Positions 1 to 6,717 are shown, counted from the stretch's first letter. The stretch: DNA of 8,985 bases from Rhodospirillales bacterium (GCA_007131045.1 SLRI01000632.1:1-8985); one strand, 5' to 3'. Program-made: numbers and translations. The notes: a model not told the origin generated them from the sequence alone.

Positions 1-187
1 CTGTGCATCTCAGCTCCTTCAAATTGGCGTGTCGCGAGCCATGAAGGGTGTCGACATGCGGCCTGCCGAGCTGTGGCCCCTCCCGTTCGAGAAGGTTGAC
101 CCTGGAAAGAATCGCATCCTGAACCGCTTCCGGGAAAGCGTCGAACTCGGCTTCGAACGGCGCCGCGAACTCGACTATCCACGCCAT
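1..187 (-). CDS. Type II toxin-antitoxin toxin, Gp49/HigB-like (RelE/ParE superfamily), 3' end beyond window
   Basis: Reading leftward from an ATG at 187, 62 codons stay open to the window edge. The peptide starts MAWIVEFAAPFEAEF, continues with PEAVQDAILSRVNLLE at residues 19-34, then GPQLGRPHVDTLHGSRHANL at 37-56 and KELR at 57-60. The pattern GPxLGRPxVDTLxGSRHANxKELR is characteristic of the phage-derived Gp49-like toxins (Pfam PF05973, COG4683). These act as ribosome-dependent mRNA interferases and usually precede an Xre-type HTH antitoxin. About half of the expected 110-120 residues is visible, so the C-terminal catalytic half and the antitoxin are not seen. A GAGG lies 10 bases upstream of the ATG. 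Hand-counted GC is about 60%, clearly below the neighbouring housekeeping genes, which fits horizontal acquisition. The family assignment is from recognised motifs; activity and partner are inferred. Confidence 0.83.
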   Translation of the reverse strand, partial: MAWIVEFAAPFEAEFDAFPEAVQDAILSRVNLLEREGPQLGRPHVDTLHGSRHANLKELRCT

Positions 188-190
188 GCC

Positions 191-210
191 TTTATAGCCT
201 CGAGCCTATA
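191..210 (-). promoter_or_regulatory. Candidate operator/promoter of the toxin gene (imperfect 18-bp palindrome)
   Basis: Positions 193-210 read tatagcctcgagcctata, which is self-complementary except for one symmetric pair (positions 198 and 205), so 16 of 18 bases obey the dyad centred on ctcgag. On the minus strand the stretch also holds TATAGG (210-205) and TATAAA (196-191) just before the toxin ATG at 187. Type II toxin-antitoxin complexes commonly repress their own promoter through such palindromes. The role is inferred from position and symmetry; no good -35 box is evident. Confidence 0.35.
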
Positions 211-250
211 TCGACCGCAAGCCTCTCGGCCACCCGCCCGCCGAGAAATC

Positions 251-283
251 CGAGGGGGCGCGGGGGAAATCATTTCCCCCGCT
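251..283. repeat. Hairpin repeat, copy 1, directly after hisS
   Basis: This 33-bp stretch is identical to 1638-1670. It contains a perfect inverted repeat: a 10-base arm gcgggggaaa (260-269), loop tca (270-272) and arm tttcccccgc (273-282), preceded by a G-rich flank cgagggggc. It begins 11 bases downstream of the hisS stop codon (294-296), so it would form a strong hairpin at the 3' end of the hisS mRNA. In the hisS direction the stem is followed by GCCCCCTC rather than a T-run, so it does not fit a classical intrinsic terminator. On the other strand it is followed by a weakly T-rich ctttcttctt. It is best read as an intergenic REP-like element that may stabilise or end transcripts. Confidence 0.8.
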
Positions 284-293
284 TTCTTCTTGC

Positions 294-1532
294 TCACCTT
301 TTCAGCAGCGCCGGGATTTCGCGGCTATCGACCGTCTGCTCTTCTTTGGTGTCGAGGTCGCGCAGCTTGACGGTGCCCGCCTTCAGCTCCTCGTCGCCGA
401 GCGAGATGGCGAAGCGGGCGTGGGCGCGGTCGGCGCGTTTCATCCGTTGGCCGGGCTTGCCTTTGAAGGCGAGCTCGACCGCGATCCCGGCGTGGCGGAG
501 CTCGGCCGCGAGCTTTCGGGCTTCGGTCTCGGCGGCCGAACCGATCGGGATGATGGCGACCGGGCGGGGCGGGGCGGGCTCGTTGGTGGCCAAGAGGGCC
601 AGGCGCTCGACGCCGGCGGCCCAGCCGACGCCCGGGGTGGGCGGGCCGCCGATCTCCTCGACCAGGCCGTCGTAGCGACCGCCGGCGATCACCGCCCCTT
701 GGGCGCCCAGGGCCGTGGTGGTGAACTCGAAGGCGGTGTGGGTATAGTAGTCGAGGCCGCGCACCAGGTGGTCGTTGAGCCGATAGGCGATGCCGAGCTC
801 GTCGAGGCCGTCCTTGACCGCCTGGAAGAAATCGAGGCTCGCCTGGTTGAGCTGCTCTTCGAGCCTGGGTGCCTCGCGGATGATCGCCCGGTCGGCCTCG
901 TCCTTGCTGTCGAGGATGCGCATCGGGTTGCGCTCGAGGCGCTGGCGGCTGTCTTCCGACAGCCGGTCGCGGAAGTCCTGGAGGTAGCTCACGAGTTGCT
1001 CGCGATAGGCGATGCGGCTCTCGGGGTCGCCCAGGGTGTTGATCTCGAGGGTCACCTTATCGGCGATGCGAAGGCGCTCGAGGATCTGGGCACCCATGGC
1101 GATCACCTCGACGTCGCCCTCTGGCTCGGGTGCGCCGATCAGCTCGATGCCGATCTGGTGGAACTGGCGCAGCCGCCCCTTTTGTGGCCGTTCGTAGCGG
1201 AACATCGGACCCGCATAGAAGAGCTTGAGCGGCAGCGCCTGCAGCATGCCGCCCGAGATCACCGCCCGGGCGACGGACGCCGTGTTCTCGGGCCTGAGCG
1301 TCAGGCTGTCGCCGCCGCGGTCCTCGAAGGTGTACATCTCCTTGGTGACCACGTCGGAGGTGTCGCCGAGGCTGCGCTCGAACACCTCGGTGAACTCGAA
1401 GATCGGCGTGGCGATCTCCTCGTAGCCGTAGAGCCGGGCGGTGTCGCGGCCGGTGTCGATCACGTGGCGGTGGCGGCGGATGGTCTCGCCGTAGAGATCG
1501 TGCGTGCCGCGCACCGGCCGGATATTGGCCAT
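294..1532 (-). CDS. hisS: Histidyl-tRNA synthetase
   Basis: This 412-residue class II aminoacyl-tRNA synthetase charges tRNA-His with histidine in the cytoplasm. It is near the usual bacterial length of about 420. The start MANIRPVRGTHDL is typical of the family. TLRPENTA (78-85) lies in the active site. Motif 2, FRYERPQKGRLRQFHQ (111-126), contacts ATP and the acceptor stem. The histidine-specific LVRGLDYYT (256-264) and AGGRYDGL (283-290) bind the amino acid. Motif 3 is GVGWAAGVERLAL (301-313). The anticodon-binding domain fills about 322-412. The ATG at 1532 has a GGAG 10 bases upstream (1546-1543). It follows ispG after a 144-bp spacer carrying two hairpins, so it could be read through from ispG or have its own promoter; I see no convincing one. 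All expected catalytic motifs are intact. Confidence 0.98.
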   Translation of the reverse strand: MANIRPVRGTHDLYGETIRRHRHVIDTGRDTARLYGYEEIATPIFEFTEVFERSLGDTSDVVTKEMYTFEDRGGDSLTLRPENTASVARAVISGGMLQALPLKLFYAGPMFRYERPQKGRLRQFHQIGIELIGAPEPEGDVEVIAMGAQILERLRIADKVTLEINTLGDPESRIAYREQLVSYLQDFRDRLSEDSRQRLERNPMRILDSKDEADRAIIREAPRLEEQLNQASLDFFQAVKDGLDELGIAYRLNDHLVRGLDYYTHTAFEFTTTALGAQGAVIAGGRYDGLVEEIGGPPTPGVGWAAGVERLALLATNEPAPPRPVAIIPIGSAAETEARKLAAELRHAGIAVELAFKGKPGQRMKRADRAHARFAISLGDEELKAGTVKLRDLDTKEEQTVDSREIPALLKR

Positions 1533-1560
1533 GGGCCGGTATCTCCGAAGTTGGAAAAGA

Positions 1561-1594
1561 ATGCGGGGAGGCAGCGCCTCCCCGCGCCCCTCCG
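1561..1594 (-). repeat. Hairpin repeat, copy 3, diverged and inverted, upstream of hisS
   Basis: A perfect inverted repeat is present: gcggggaggc (1563-1572), loop agc (1573-1575), gcctccccgc (1576-1585). Read on the minus strand, the element matches copies 1 and 2 in architecture: the flank CGGAGGGGCGCGGGG matches CGAGGGGGCGCGGGG at 13 of 15 positions, the outer six stem pairs (GCGGGG/CCCCGC) are identical and the total length is the same. The inner four pairs differ (AGGC/GCCT instead of GAAA/TTTC) yet still pair. It lies about 30 bases upstream of the hisS ATG and just ahead of its ribosome-binding site, so in a read-through mRNA it would sit in the 5' leader of hisS. Confidence 0.72.
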
Positions 1595-1637
1595 GTACTT
1601 GGCGTCGCCGCTCGTGACAAGCGCCGGTGCGAAATTT

Positions 1638-1670
1638 CGAGGGGGCGCGGGGGAAATCATTTCCCCCGCT
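1638..1670. repeat. Hairpin repeat, copy 2, directly after ispG
   Basis: This stretch is base-for-base identical to 251-283. The stem is 1647-1656 paired with 1660-1669 around loop tca (1657-1659), with the same G-rich left flank. Its right edge is seven bases from the ispG stop codon (1677-1679), matching the placement of copy 1 after hisS. The similarity extends weakly leftwards, as both copies have a gaaat motif shortly before the flank. As with copy 1, in the direction of ispG transcription the hairpin is followed by GCCCCCTC and not by a T-run. It could protect the ispG mRNA 3' end or attenuate read-through into hisS; both roles are inferred. Confidence 0.8.
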
Positions 1671-1676
1671 CTTCCA

Positions 1677-2915
1677 TCACGCCGCAGGACGCTCGCCGAA
1701 GCGCTCCTCGACGTAGCGCTCGACCATCGCCTGGAACTCCCGGGCGATGGCGTCGCCGCGTAGCGTCGCGGCCTTCTCGCCGTCGATGAAGACGGGAGCC
1801 ACGGGGCTTTCGCCGTTGCCCGGCAGGCTGATGCCGATATCGGCGTGCTTGCTCTCGCCCGGGCCGTTGACGATGCAGCCCATCACCGCGACCTTGAGCG
1901 TCTCGACCCCCGGGTAGCGGGCTTTCCAGACCGGCATCTGTTGGCTGAGATAGCCCTCGATCTCTTGTGCGAGCTCCTGGAAGAAGGTGCTGGTGGTCCG
2001 GCCGCAGCCCGGGCAGGCGGCGACCTCGGGCGCGAAGCTGCGCAAGCCCAGCGACTGGAGGATCTCCTGGCAGACCTTGACCTCGGTGGTCCGGGTCTCG
2101 CCGGGCCTGGGGGTCAAGGAGCAGCGGATGGTGTCGCCGATGCCGTCCATCAGCAGGACCGAGAGCGCGGCGGCACTGGCAGCGACACCCTTGGTCCCCA
2201 TGCCGGCCTCGGTGAGGCCGAGATGCAGCGCATAGGAGCTGCGCCGGGCCAGCTCGCGGTAGACGGCGACGAGGTCGGGCACCCGGCTGACCTTGGCCGA
2301 GACGACGATCTTGTCGGCACCCAGCCCCATCCGCTCGGCCTGGGCGGCACTCTCCAGGGCGGAGCGGACGAGGGCCTCGCGGAGCACGAATTCGGCGCCC
2401 TCCGGCTTGGCCTTGGCGGCGTTCTCGTCCATCAGCCGGGCGGCGAGGGCCTGGTCGAGCGAGCCCCAGTTGACGCCGATGCGGACCGGGCGGTCGCAGG
2501 CCAGCGCCGCCTCGATCATCGCCTCGAACTGGCGGTCGCGCTTGTCGCCGAAGCCGACATTGCCGGGGTTGATGCGCAGCTTGGCGAGCGCCCGGCCGAG
2601 CTCCGGCACCTCGGCCAACAGCCGGTGGCCGTTGTAGTGGAAGTCGCCGACGATCGGCACGTCGTGGCCGAGCAGGTCGAGACGTTCGCGCAGGGCGGGC
2701 ACGGCCTTGGCGGAATCGAGGTCGTTGACGGTGACGCGGACGATCTCGGAGCCGGCTCTGGCGAGTTCGACCACCTGGCGGCAGGTGCTCTCGAGGTCGG
2801 CGGTGTCGGTATTGGTCATCGACTGGACGACGACCGGCGCTCCCCCGCCGATGGTGATGCCGCCGACCCGAACGGCTGCGGTCCGGTGGCGGCGAGGTTC
2901 GGAGAGGGCGACCAT
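1677..2915 (-). CDS. ispG: 4-hydroxy-3-methylbut-2-enyl diphosphate synthase (GcpE/IspG)
   Basis: IspG performs the penultimate step of the MEP isoprenoid pathway, reductively opening methylerythritol cyclodiphosphate to HMBPP with a 4Fe-4S cluster. The 412-residue product shows PVVVQSMTNTDTAD (27-40) and the TIM-barrel motif RINPGNVGFG (114-123), then RIGVNWGSLD (145-154). Cluster ligands are visible as Cys301 and Cys304 in ACPGCGRTT, Cys347 in VMGCIVNGPGE and Glu354 in that same motif; the C-x2-C and C-x6-E spacings match the Escherichia coli enzyme. The C-terminal region is about 11 residues longer than in E. coli between these pairs, and the whole protein is about 40 residues longer than that enzyme. 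The ATG at 2915 follows the RodZ-like stop codon by 29 bases, with a weak GGAAAG about 10 bases upstream, so the two are probably one operon. Its product feeds undecaprenyl phosphate and quinone synthesis. Confidence 0.98.
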   Translation of the reverse strand: MVALSEPRRHRTAAVRVGGITIGGGAPVVVQSMTNTDTADLESTCRQVVELARAGSEIVRVTVNDLDSAKAVPALRERLDLLGHDVPIVGDFHYNGHRLLAEVPELGRALAKLRINPGNVGFGDKRDRQFEAMIEAALACDRPVRIGVNWGSLDQALAARLMDENAAKAKPEGAEFVLREALVRSALESAAQAERMGLGADKIVVSAKVSRVPDLVAVYRELARRSSYALHLGLTEAGMGTKGVAASAAALSVLLMDGIGDTIRCSLTPRPGETRTTEVKVCQEILQSLGLRSFAPEVAACPGCGRTTSTFFQELAQEIEGYLSQQMPVWKARYPGVETLKVAVMGCIVNGPGESKHADIGISLPGNGESPVAPVFIDGEKAATLRGDAIAREFQAMVERYVEERFGERPAA

Positions 2916-2944
2916 CTGGCGTGGCTTTCCGTAGGCGGCGGGCG

Positions 2945-4195
2945 TCAGTTTCGGGCGCGTAGCGCGTCGGGGGTCAGCGCCACGTCGCGGACCACAGCAC
3001 CGCTCGCCCCCAGCACGCCGAGATTCTGGCCGTCGACCCAGACCTCGAGCCCGCCGGCATTGCCGGTCCAGAGCGCCAAGTCGGTGCGGTCGGGGATGTC
3101 GAAGCGCTCGCCGGGCTGCAGGGTCGTGCTGCGCAGATAATCGCGGCCGGGGCTCTGCACCTGGATCCAGGCGGCCTCGCGCGCCCTGAGCGTGACGCGT
3201 CCGGTATCGGAGGTGACGGGCGCGGATGCGGGCTCGGCTGCGTCAGCGGGTGTCGCCTGCAGGCCGGCCAGCAGCTCGCCCACCGTGCCGCCGTCCGGGC
3301 GCTCCTCGTCGAGCCGCCTGAGCGCCGCCGCGCGCTCCGCCTCGGCATCGAGCACGAGCGCATCGAGGATCGGGTCGGCCGGCGTTGCCGGGGCGCCGGC
3401 GCGCGCGCTGCCGCCGGCGATCACCCGAGTGATGTCGATACTAGTGGCGGGGCTCCCGGCTGGCGCGCCCGATTGCGGCACCTCGCCCGCCTGCAGGGCG
3501 ACGATGGGGCCGGTCGAAATGGGGCCGGTCGGCGTGCTGGCGGGGCCCGGCGCCGCGGGCGGCGCGGCGGCGATTGCGGGCGCACTACCGGCGCCCGCCG
3601 TCACCGGCGCATCGCTCGCCAGGCGGGTCGGGAGCGGCGGTGTCTCGCCGTCGCTGTCGGTGCCGTGCGGGGCTTCGATCGAGGCCGTCATCGGTGCCGC
3701 CGGCTCGTCGTCGAACATCGTGGCGGCGTACTGGCCGATCTCGCCGGGCAGGGCCTTGATCCGCGCCAGCACGTCGTCGCCGGACTGGGCCGCGAACCAG
3801 CCGCCATAGGCGACGCCGGCGAGCAGCAGGGCGACGACGACGACGCCGAGGCTCGGCAGCCGGTTCTCGCCCACGGGCTGGCGCACCTGGAGCTGCGACG
3901 CGTCCGCCTGCTCGCCGGTGACCTTCAGCTGCCGGACCACCTCCGCCCCGTCGAACCCGAGATGATCGGCATAGGTGCGCAAGAAGCCCAGGGCATAGGT
4001 GCGCCCGGGCATGCCGCTGATGTCGCCCTCCTCGAGGGCGAACAGGTAGGAAGGCTTGATGCGCAGGTAGTCGGCGACATCGTAGAGGTCCTCGCCGCGC
4101 TGCTGGCGGGCCTCGCGCAGATGTCGGCCGACATCGACGAGACGCTCGGCGATCGGGTTCGAGGCAGGCTGGTGATCAGACGGTCGACGCGGCAC
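2945..4195 (-). CDS. rodZ: RodZ-like protein: cytoplasmic HTH, one membrane segment, periplasmic DUF4115 domain
   Basis: The 416-residue protein has the RodZ layout. A cytoplasmic helix-turn-helix of the HTH_25 type spans about 18-92, with LREARQQRGEDLYDVADYLR (26-45) and the RTYALGFLRTYADHLG stretch (65-80) typical of this family. One hydrophobic membrane segment lies at about 113-135, followed by a long Ala/Pro/Gly-rich linker (about 164-330) and a C-terminal beta-rich DUF4115-like domain (about 331-405, with AAWIQVQSPGRDYL and LQPGERFDIP). RodZ links the MreB cytoskeleton to the elongation machinery and helps maintain rod shape. The start is a GTG at 4195; an in-frame TAA lies four codons upstream, and no ATG comes before the HTH domain. 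The ribosome-binding site is poor. It heads the unit with ispG. The family call is secure; the symbol is by analogy, as some members act mainly as regulators. Confidence 0.85.
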   Translation of the reverse strand: MPRRPSDHQPASNPIAERLVDVGRHLREARQQRGEDLYDVADYLRIKPSYLFALEEGDISGMPGRTYALGFLRTYADHLGFDGAEVVRQLKVTGEQADASQLQVRQPVGENRLPSLGVVVVALLLAGVAYGGWFAAQSGDDVLARIKALPGEIGQYAATMFDDEPAAPMTASIEAPHGTDSDGETPPLPTRLASDAPVTAGAGSAPAIAAAPPAAPGPASTPTGPISTGPIVALQAGEVPQSGAPAGSPATSIDITRVIAGGSARAGAPATPADPILDALVLDAEAERAAALRRLDEERPDGGTVGELLAGLQATPADAAEPASAPVTSDTGRVTLRAREAAWIQVQSPGRDYLRSTTLQPGERFDIPDRTDLALWTGNAGGLEVWVDGQNLGVLGASGAVVRDVALTPDALRARN

Positions 4196-4298
4196 GATCG
4201 GAATTTAGCCCCACGGCAGGAAGTCGGAGGATCGACGAGAGTTGCGGCTGGACCGCCCGGTGTGCCGGCAGCCCCACGGCCGTCAAATCATCGCCCTG

Positions 4299-4327
4299 TT
4301 CATATCAAACCACGACGCCATCAACAA
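4299..4327 (-). promoter_or_regulatory. Candidate sigma-70-type promoter for rodZ-ispG
   Basis: On the minus strand TTGTTG (4327-4322) is followed after 17 bases by TATGAA (4304-4299), matching the consensus at 3 of 6 and 4 of 6 positions. Transcription would begin near 4292, leaving a leader of about 97 bases before the rodZ GTG. The surrounding 4281-4340 is markedly richer in A and T than anything else nearby, which supports a regulatory role. The rest of the 192-bp spacer (4196-4387) holds no gene and no clear terminator for ptsP. An 11-bp direct repeat, agccccacggc, occurs at 4207-4217 and 4270-4280. Confidence 0.35.
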
Positions 4328-4387
4328 ACATCTATCGTCCGCCACAACGCTCGCCAGGGCCACATGCGTACCGTTTGCCGCACTGCC

Positions 4388-6715
4388 TCAGGGGCCGAGG
4401 CCACTGCTGTCCGGGAGGTTGATGTCGTGATCTCGAGCATAGGCGAGCAGGTGACGCCTCAGGCTGTGATCGGGCAGGTTCAACAACCGTTTCAGGTAAG
4501 CAGCCATGGCACCCGCATCAAGGGAGCGCAGCATCGCTTTGACCGGGCCGATCTGCGCCGGCGACAAGGAGAGGTGGCGCACGCCGAGGCCGGCCAAGGC
4601 CATCGCCTCGACCGGCCGGCTGGCCATCTCGCCGCAGACCGCGAGCCTCACCCCGGCCGCCCGGCACTGCTCGACCAGGGCGCGGATGAACGACAAGGCC
4701 GGTGGCGAGAGCACGTCGTAGCGGTCACCGATCACCGGCGAGCCGCGATCGCAGGCGAACAGGAACTGCAAAAGGTCGTTGGAGCCGACGGAGAGGAAGT
4801 CGACCTCCTTCAACAGCGTCGGCAGCTGCCAATAGAGCGAGGGCACCTCCATCATCGCGCCCACTTCGAGCCGATCCGGCAGGGTCTGGCCGGCCGCCGC
4901 CGCACGGCGCAGCTCGAGCCCGAGAATCCGTTTGGCGGCACGGTACTCGGCGACCTCGGCGACCATCGGGAACATCACCTTCAAGAGCGGCCGGCCGGCG
5001 GCAGCCCGCAACAGGGCGCGCAGCTGGTGGCGGAGGATCGCCGGCCGGTCGAGGGTGAGACGGATCGCCCGCCAGCCCATCGCCGGGTTCTCCTCCGCCG
5101 GCATCCGCCAGTAGGGCAGCTGCTTGTCGCTGCCGATGTCGAGGGTGCGAAAGCAGACGGGCTTGGGTCCTGCCCGCTCGAGAACCGCCGCGTAGTAGCC
5201 GGACTGCACCTCGGGATCGCGGAAATCGGGCCTGGACATGAAGGCGAGCTCGGTCCGGTAGAGGCCGACCCCGGCGGCACCGGTGGCCTCGAGCTCGCCG
5301 AGATCGATGAGAAAGCCGGCATTGAGCGAGAGCTCGAGCTCGATCCCGTCCAGGGTGACCGCCGGCTGGTCCTTCAGGCTGTCGAAGACGCGGCGGCGGT
5401 CCTGGCGTGCCCGCATCGCCGCCATGAACGCCTCGGTCACGTCCTCCGAGGGGCGGATCAGGACTTGCCCGTGGTCGCTGTCGAGGGCCAAGAGGTCGCC
5501 GCCCTCGATCTGCGCCATGGCGCGCTCGACCCGGCCGAGCATCGGCAGGTCGAAGGCCCGGGCGACGATGGTGACGTGGGCGGTGGGCGAGCCCTCCTCG
5601 AGGACGAGGCCGCGGATCTTGGTGTGGTCGTAGTCGATGAGGTCGGCGGCCGAGAGGTTTCGGGCGACGATGATCGAGCCCGAGGGCATCAGCTTGGCCG
5701 CGCCGTGGCTGTCCCGACCGGCGAGCAGGCGGAGCAGGCGTTCGGCCAGGTCCTCGAGGTCGAGCAGCCGTTCGCGCAGGTAGGGGTCGTTGGCGTGGCC
5801 GATCCGGACCCGGGTCTCCTCCTGCACCCGACGCACCGCGGCCTCGGCCGAGAGCCCGGTCTCGATCGCCTCGCGTATCCGCCGCCGCCAGCCGCCGTCG
5901 TGGGCGAACATGCGATAGGTCTCGAGCACGTCGAGATGCTCGCCGGCGCCGAGATCGGCGCGCTCGAGCATGCTGTCCAGGGACTGCCTGAGCCCTTCGA
6001 TCGCGGCTTCCAGCCGCTCGGCCTCCTGCACCGGATCGTCGGCGAGGAGCCGGGTGATCTCGATCTTGGCGTCGTGCAGCCAGGCCCGGCCGACGGCGAC
6101 CCCTTCGACCAGCGCCTGCCCCTCCAGCCGTCGCTGCTCGCGCTCGATGCCGGGAAGGTCGGTGTAGCGCTCGCGATCGACCAGGGCGCCCGCGGCCAGC
6201 ATCTCGGCCAGCACCGAGGCGATGATCTGCAGCGCCTCGACCTCGTCGTCGCCGTAGCGCTTCCTGGCGGTGTTCTGGACGACCAAGACGCCCACTACCC
6301 GGCCGCCGCGCAGCACCGGCACGCCGAGGAAGGAGTGGTAGATGTCCTCGCCGGTTTCCGGGAAGTAGGCGAAATTGGGGTGCGTCCGGGCGTCGTCGGT
6401 GTTGATGATGTTGCCCGTGGCCGCGATCGTGCCGACCAGGCCCTGGCCCACGGCCATGCGGGTGCGGTGCACCGATTCGCGGGCCAGGCCCTCGGTGGCG
6501 AAGAGCTCGAGCACGTCGCCGGCGCGGAGCGCGTAGATCGAGCAGACCTCGGCGACCAGGTTGGCGGCGATCAGCTGGACGATGCGGTCGAGCCGGGCCT
6601 GCCGGTCGACCGGCAGGGCCACCACCTCGACCATCCGGCGCAGCAGCTGGCGCGCCCCGGTGAGCTCGACGCTGCGCCGCTCGGCCGTCTCCGCGCCGCG
6701 CCGCGAGGCCGGCAC
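4388..6715 (-). CDS. ptsP: PTS enzyme I-Ntr (phosphoenolpyruvate-protein phosphotransferase PtsP)
   Basis: PtsP takes phosphate from PEP and passes it to NPr and then IIA-Ntr, a regulatory chain that senses nitrogen and carbon state rather than importing sugar. From the GTG at 6715 the product has 775 residues. A GAF sensor domain (about 38-175, with YFPETGEDIYHSFLGVP at 117-133) distinguishes it from sugar enzyme I. Next come the HPr-binding helical region (about 200-325), the swivelling phosphohistidine domain with GSPTAHVTIVAR (375-386; His380 is the expected phosphorylated residue) and the PEP-binding barrel: YRTEL (Arg487), FRTLDIGSDK (Arg523), MMEVPS (Glu623), DFLSVGSNDLLQF (639-651) and catalytic Cys694 in VCGEM. 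The start is two bases after the upstream stop codon, with GGGGG six bases before it; an ATG at residue 28 would trim the region before the GAF domain. NPr and IIA-Ntr genes are not in the window. Confidence 0.95.
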   Translation of the reverse strand: MPASRRGAETAERRSVELTGARQLLRRMVEVVALPVDRQARLDRIVQLIAANLVAEVCSIYALRAGDVLELFATEGLARESVHRTRMAVGQGLVGTIAATGNIINTDDARTHPNFAYFPETGEDIYHSFLGVPVLRGGRVVGVLVVQNTARKRYGDDEVEALQIIASVLAEMLAAGALVDRERYTDLPGIEREQRRLEGQALVEGVAVGRAWLHDAKIEITRLLADDPVQEAERLEAAIEGLRQSLDSMLERADLGAGEHLDVLETYRMFAHDGGWRRRIREAIETGLSAEAAVRRVQEETRVRIGHANDPYLRERLLDLEDLAERLLRLLAGRDSHGAAKLMPSGSIIVARNLSAADLIDYDHTKIRGLVLEEGSPTAHVTIVARAFDLPMLGRVERAMAQIEGGDLLALDSDHGQVLIRPSEDVTEAFMAAMRARQDRRRVFDSLKDQPAVTLDGIELELSLNAGFLIDLGELEATGAAGVGLYRTELAFMSRPDFRDPEVQSGYYAAVLERAGPKPVCFRTLDIGSDKQLPYWRMPAEENPAMGWRAIRLTLDRPAILRHQLRALLRAAAGRPLLKVMFPMVAEVAEYRAAKRILGLELRRAAAAGQTLPDRLEVGAMMEVPSLYWQLPTLLKEVDFLSVGSNDLLQFLFACDRGSPVIGDRYDVLSPPALSFIRALVEQCRAAGVRLAVCGEMASRPVEAMALAGLGVRHLSLSPAQIGPVKAMLRSLDAGAMAAYLKRLLNLPDHSLRRHLLAYARDHDINLPDSSGLGP

Positions 6716-6717
6716 CG

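Noticed and set aside
260..282. Reading the hairpin after hisS as a classical intrinsic terminator
   Set aside because: In the hisS direction the stem is followed by GCCCCCTC with no T-run, and an identical element occurs elsewhere, so a repeat is the safer call.
29..370. Plus-strand frame at 29-370
   Set aside because: It runs antisense to the toxin start, through the hairpin repeat and into the hisS 3' end, and shows no family resemblance.
1600..1630. Possible hisS promoter, TTGTCA followed after 17 bases by TACCGG on the minus strand
   Set aside because: The -35 resembles the consensus, but the -10 matches only two of six positions, so it is not reliable in GC-rich DNA.
420..3140. Two plus-strand frames of more than 400 codons opposite hisS and ispG (420-1763 and 1845-3140)
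   Set aside because: Both lie antisense to complete, conserved genes and have low-complexity translations; they are products of codon bias.
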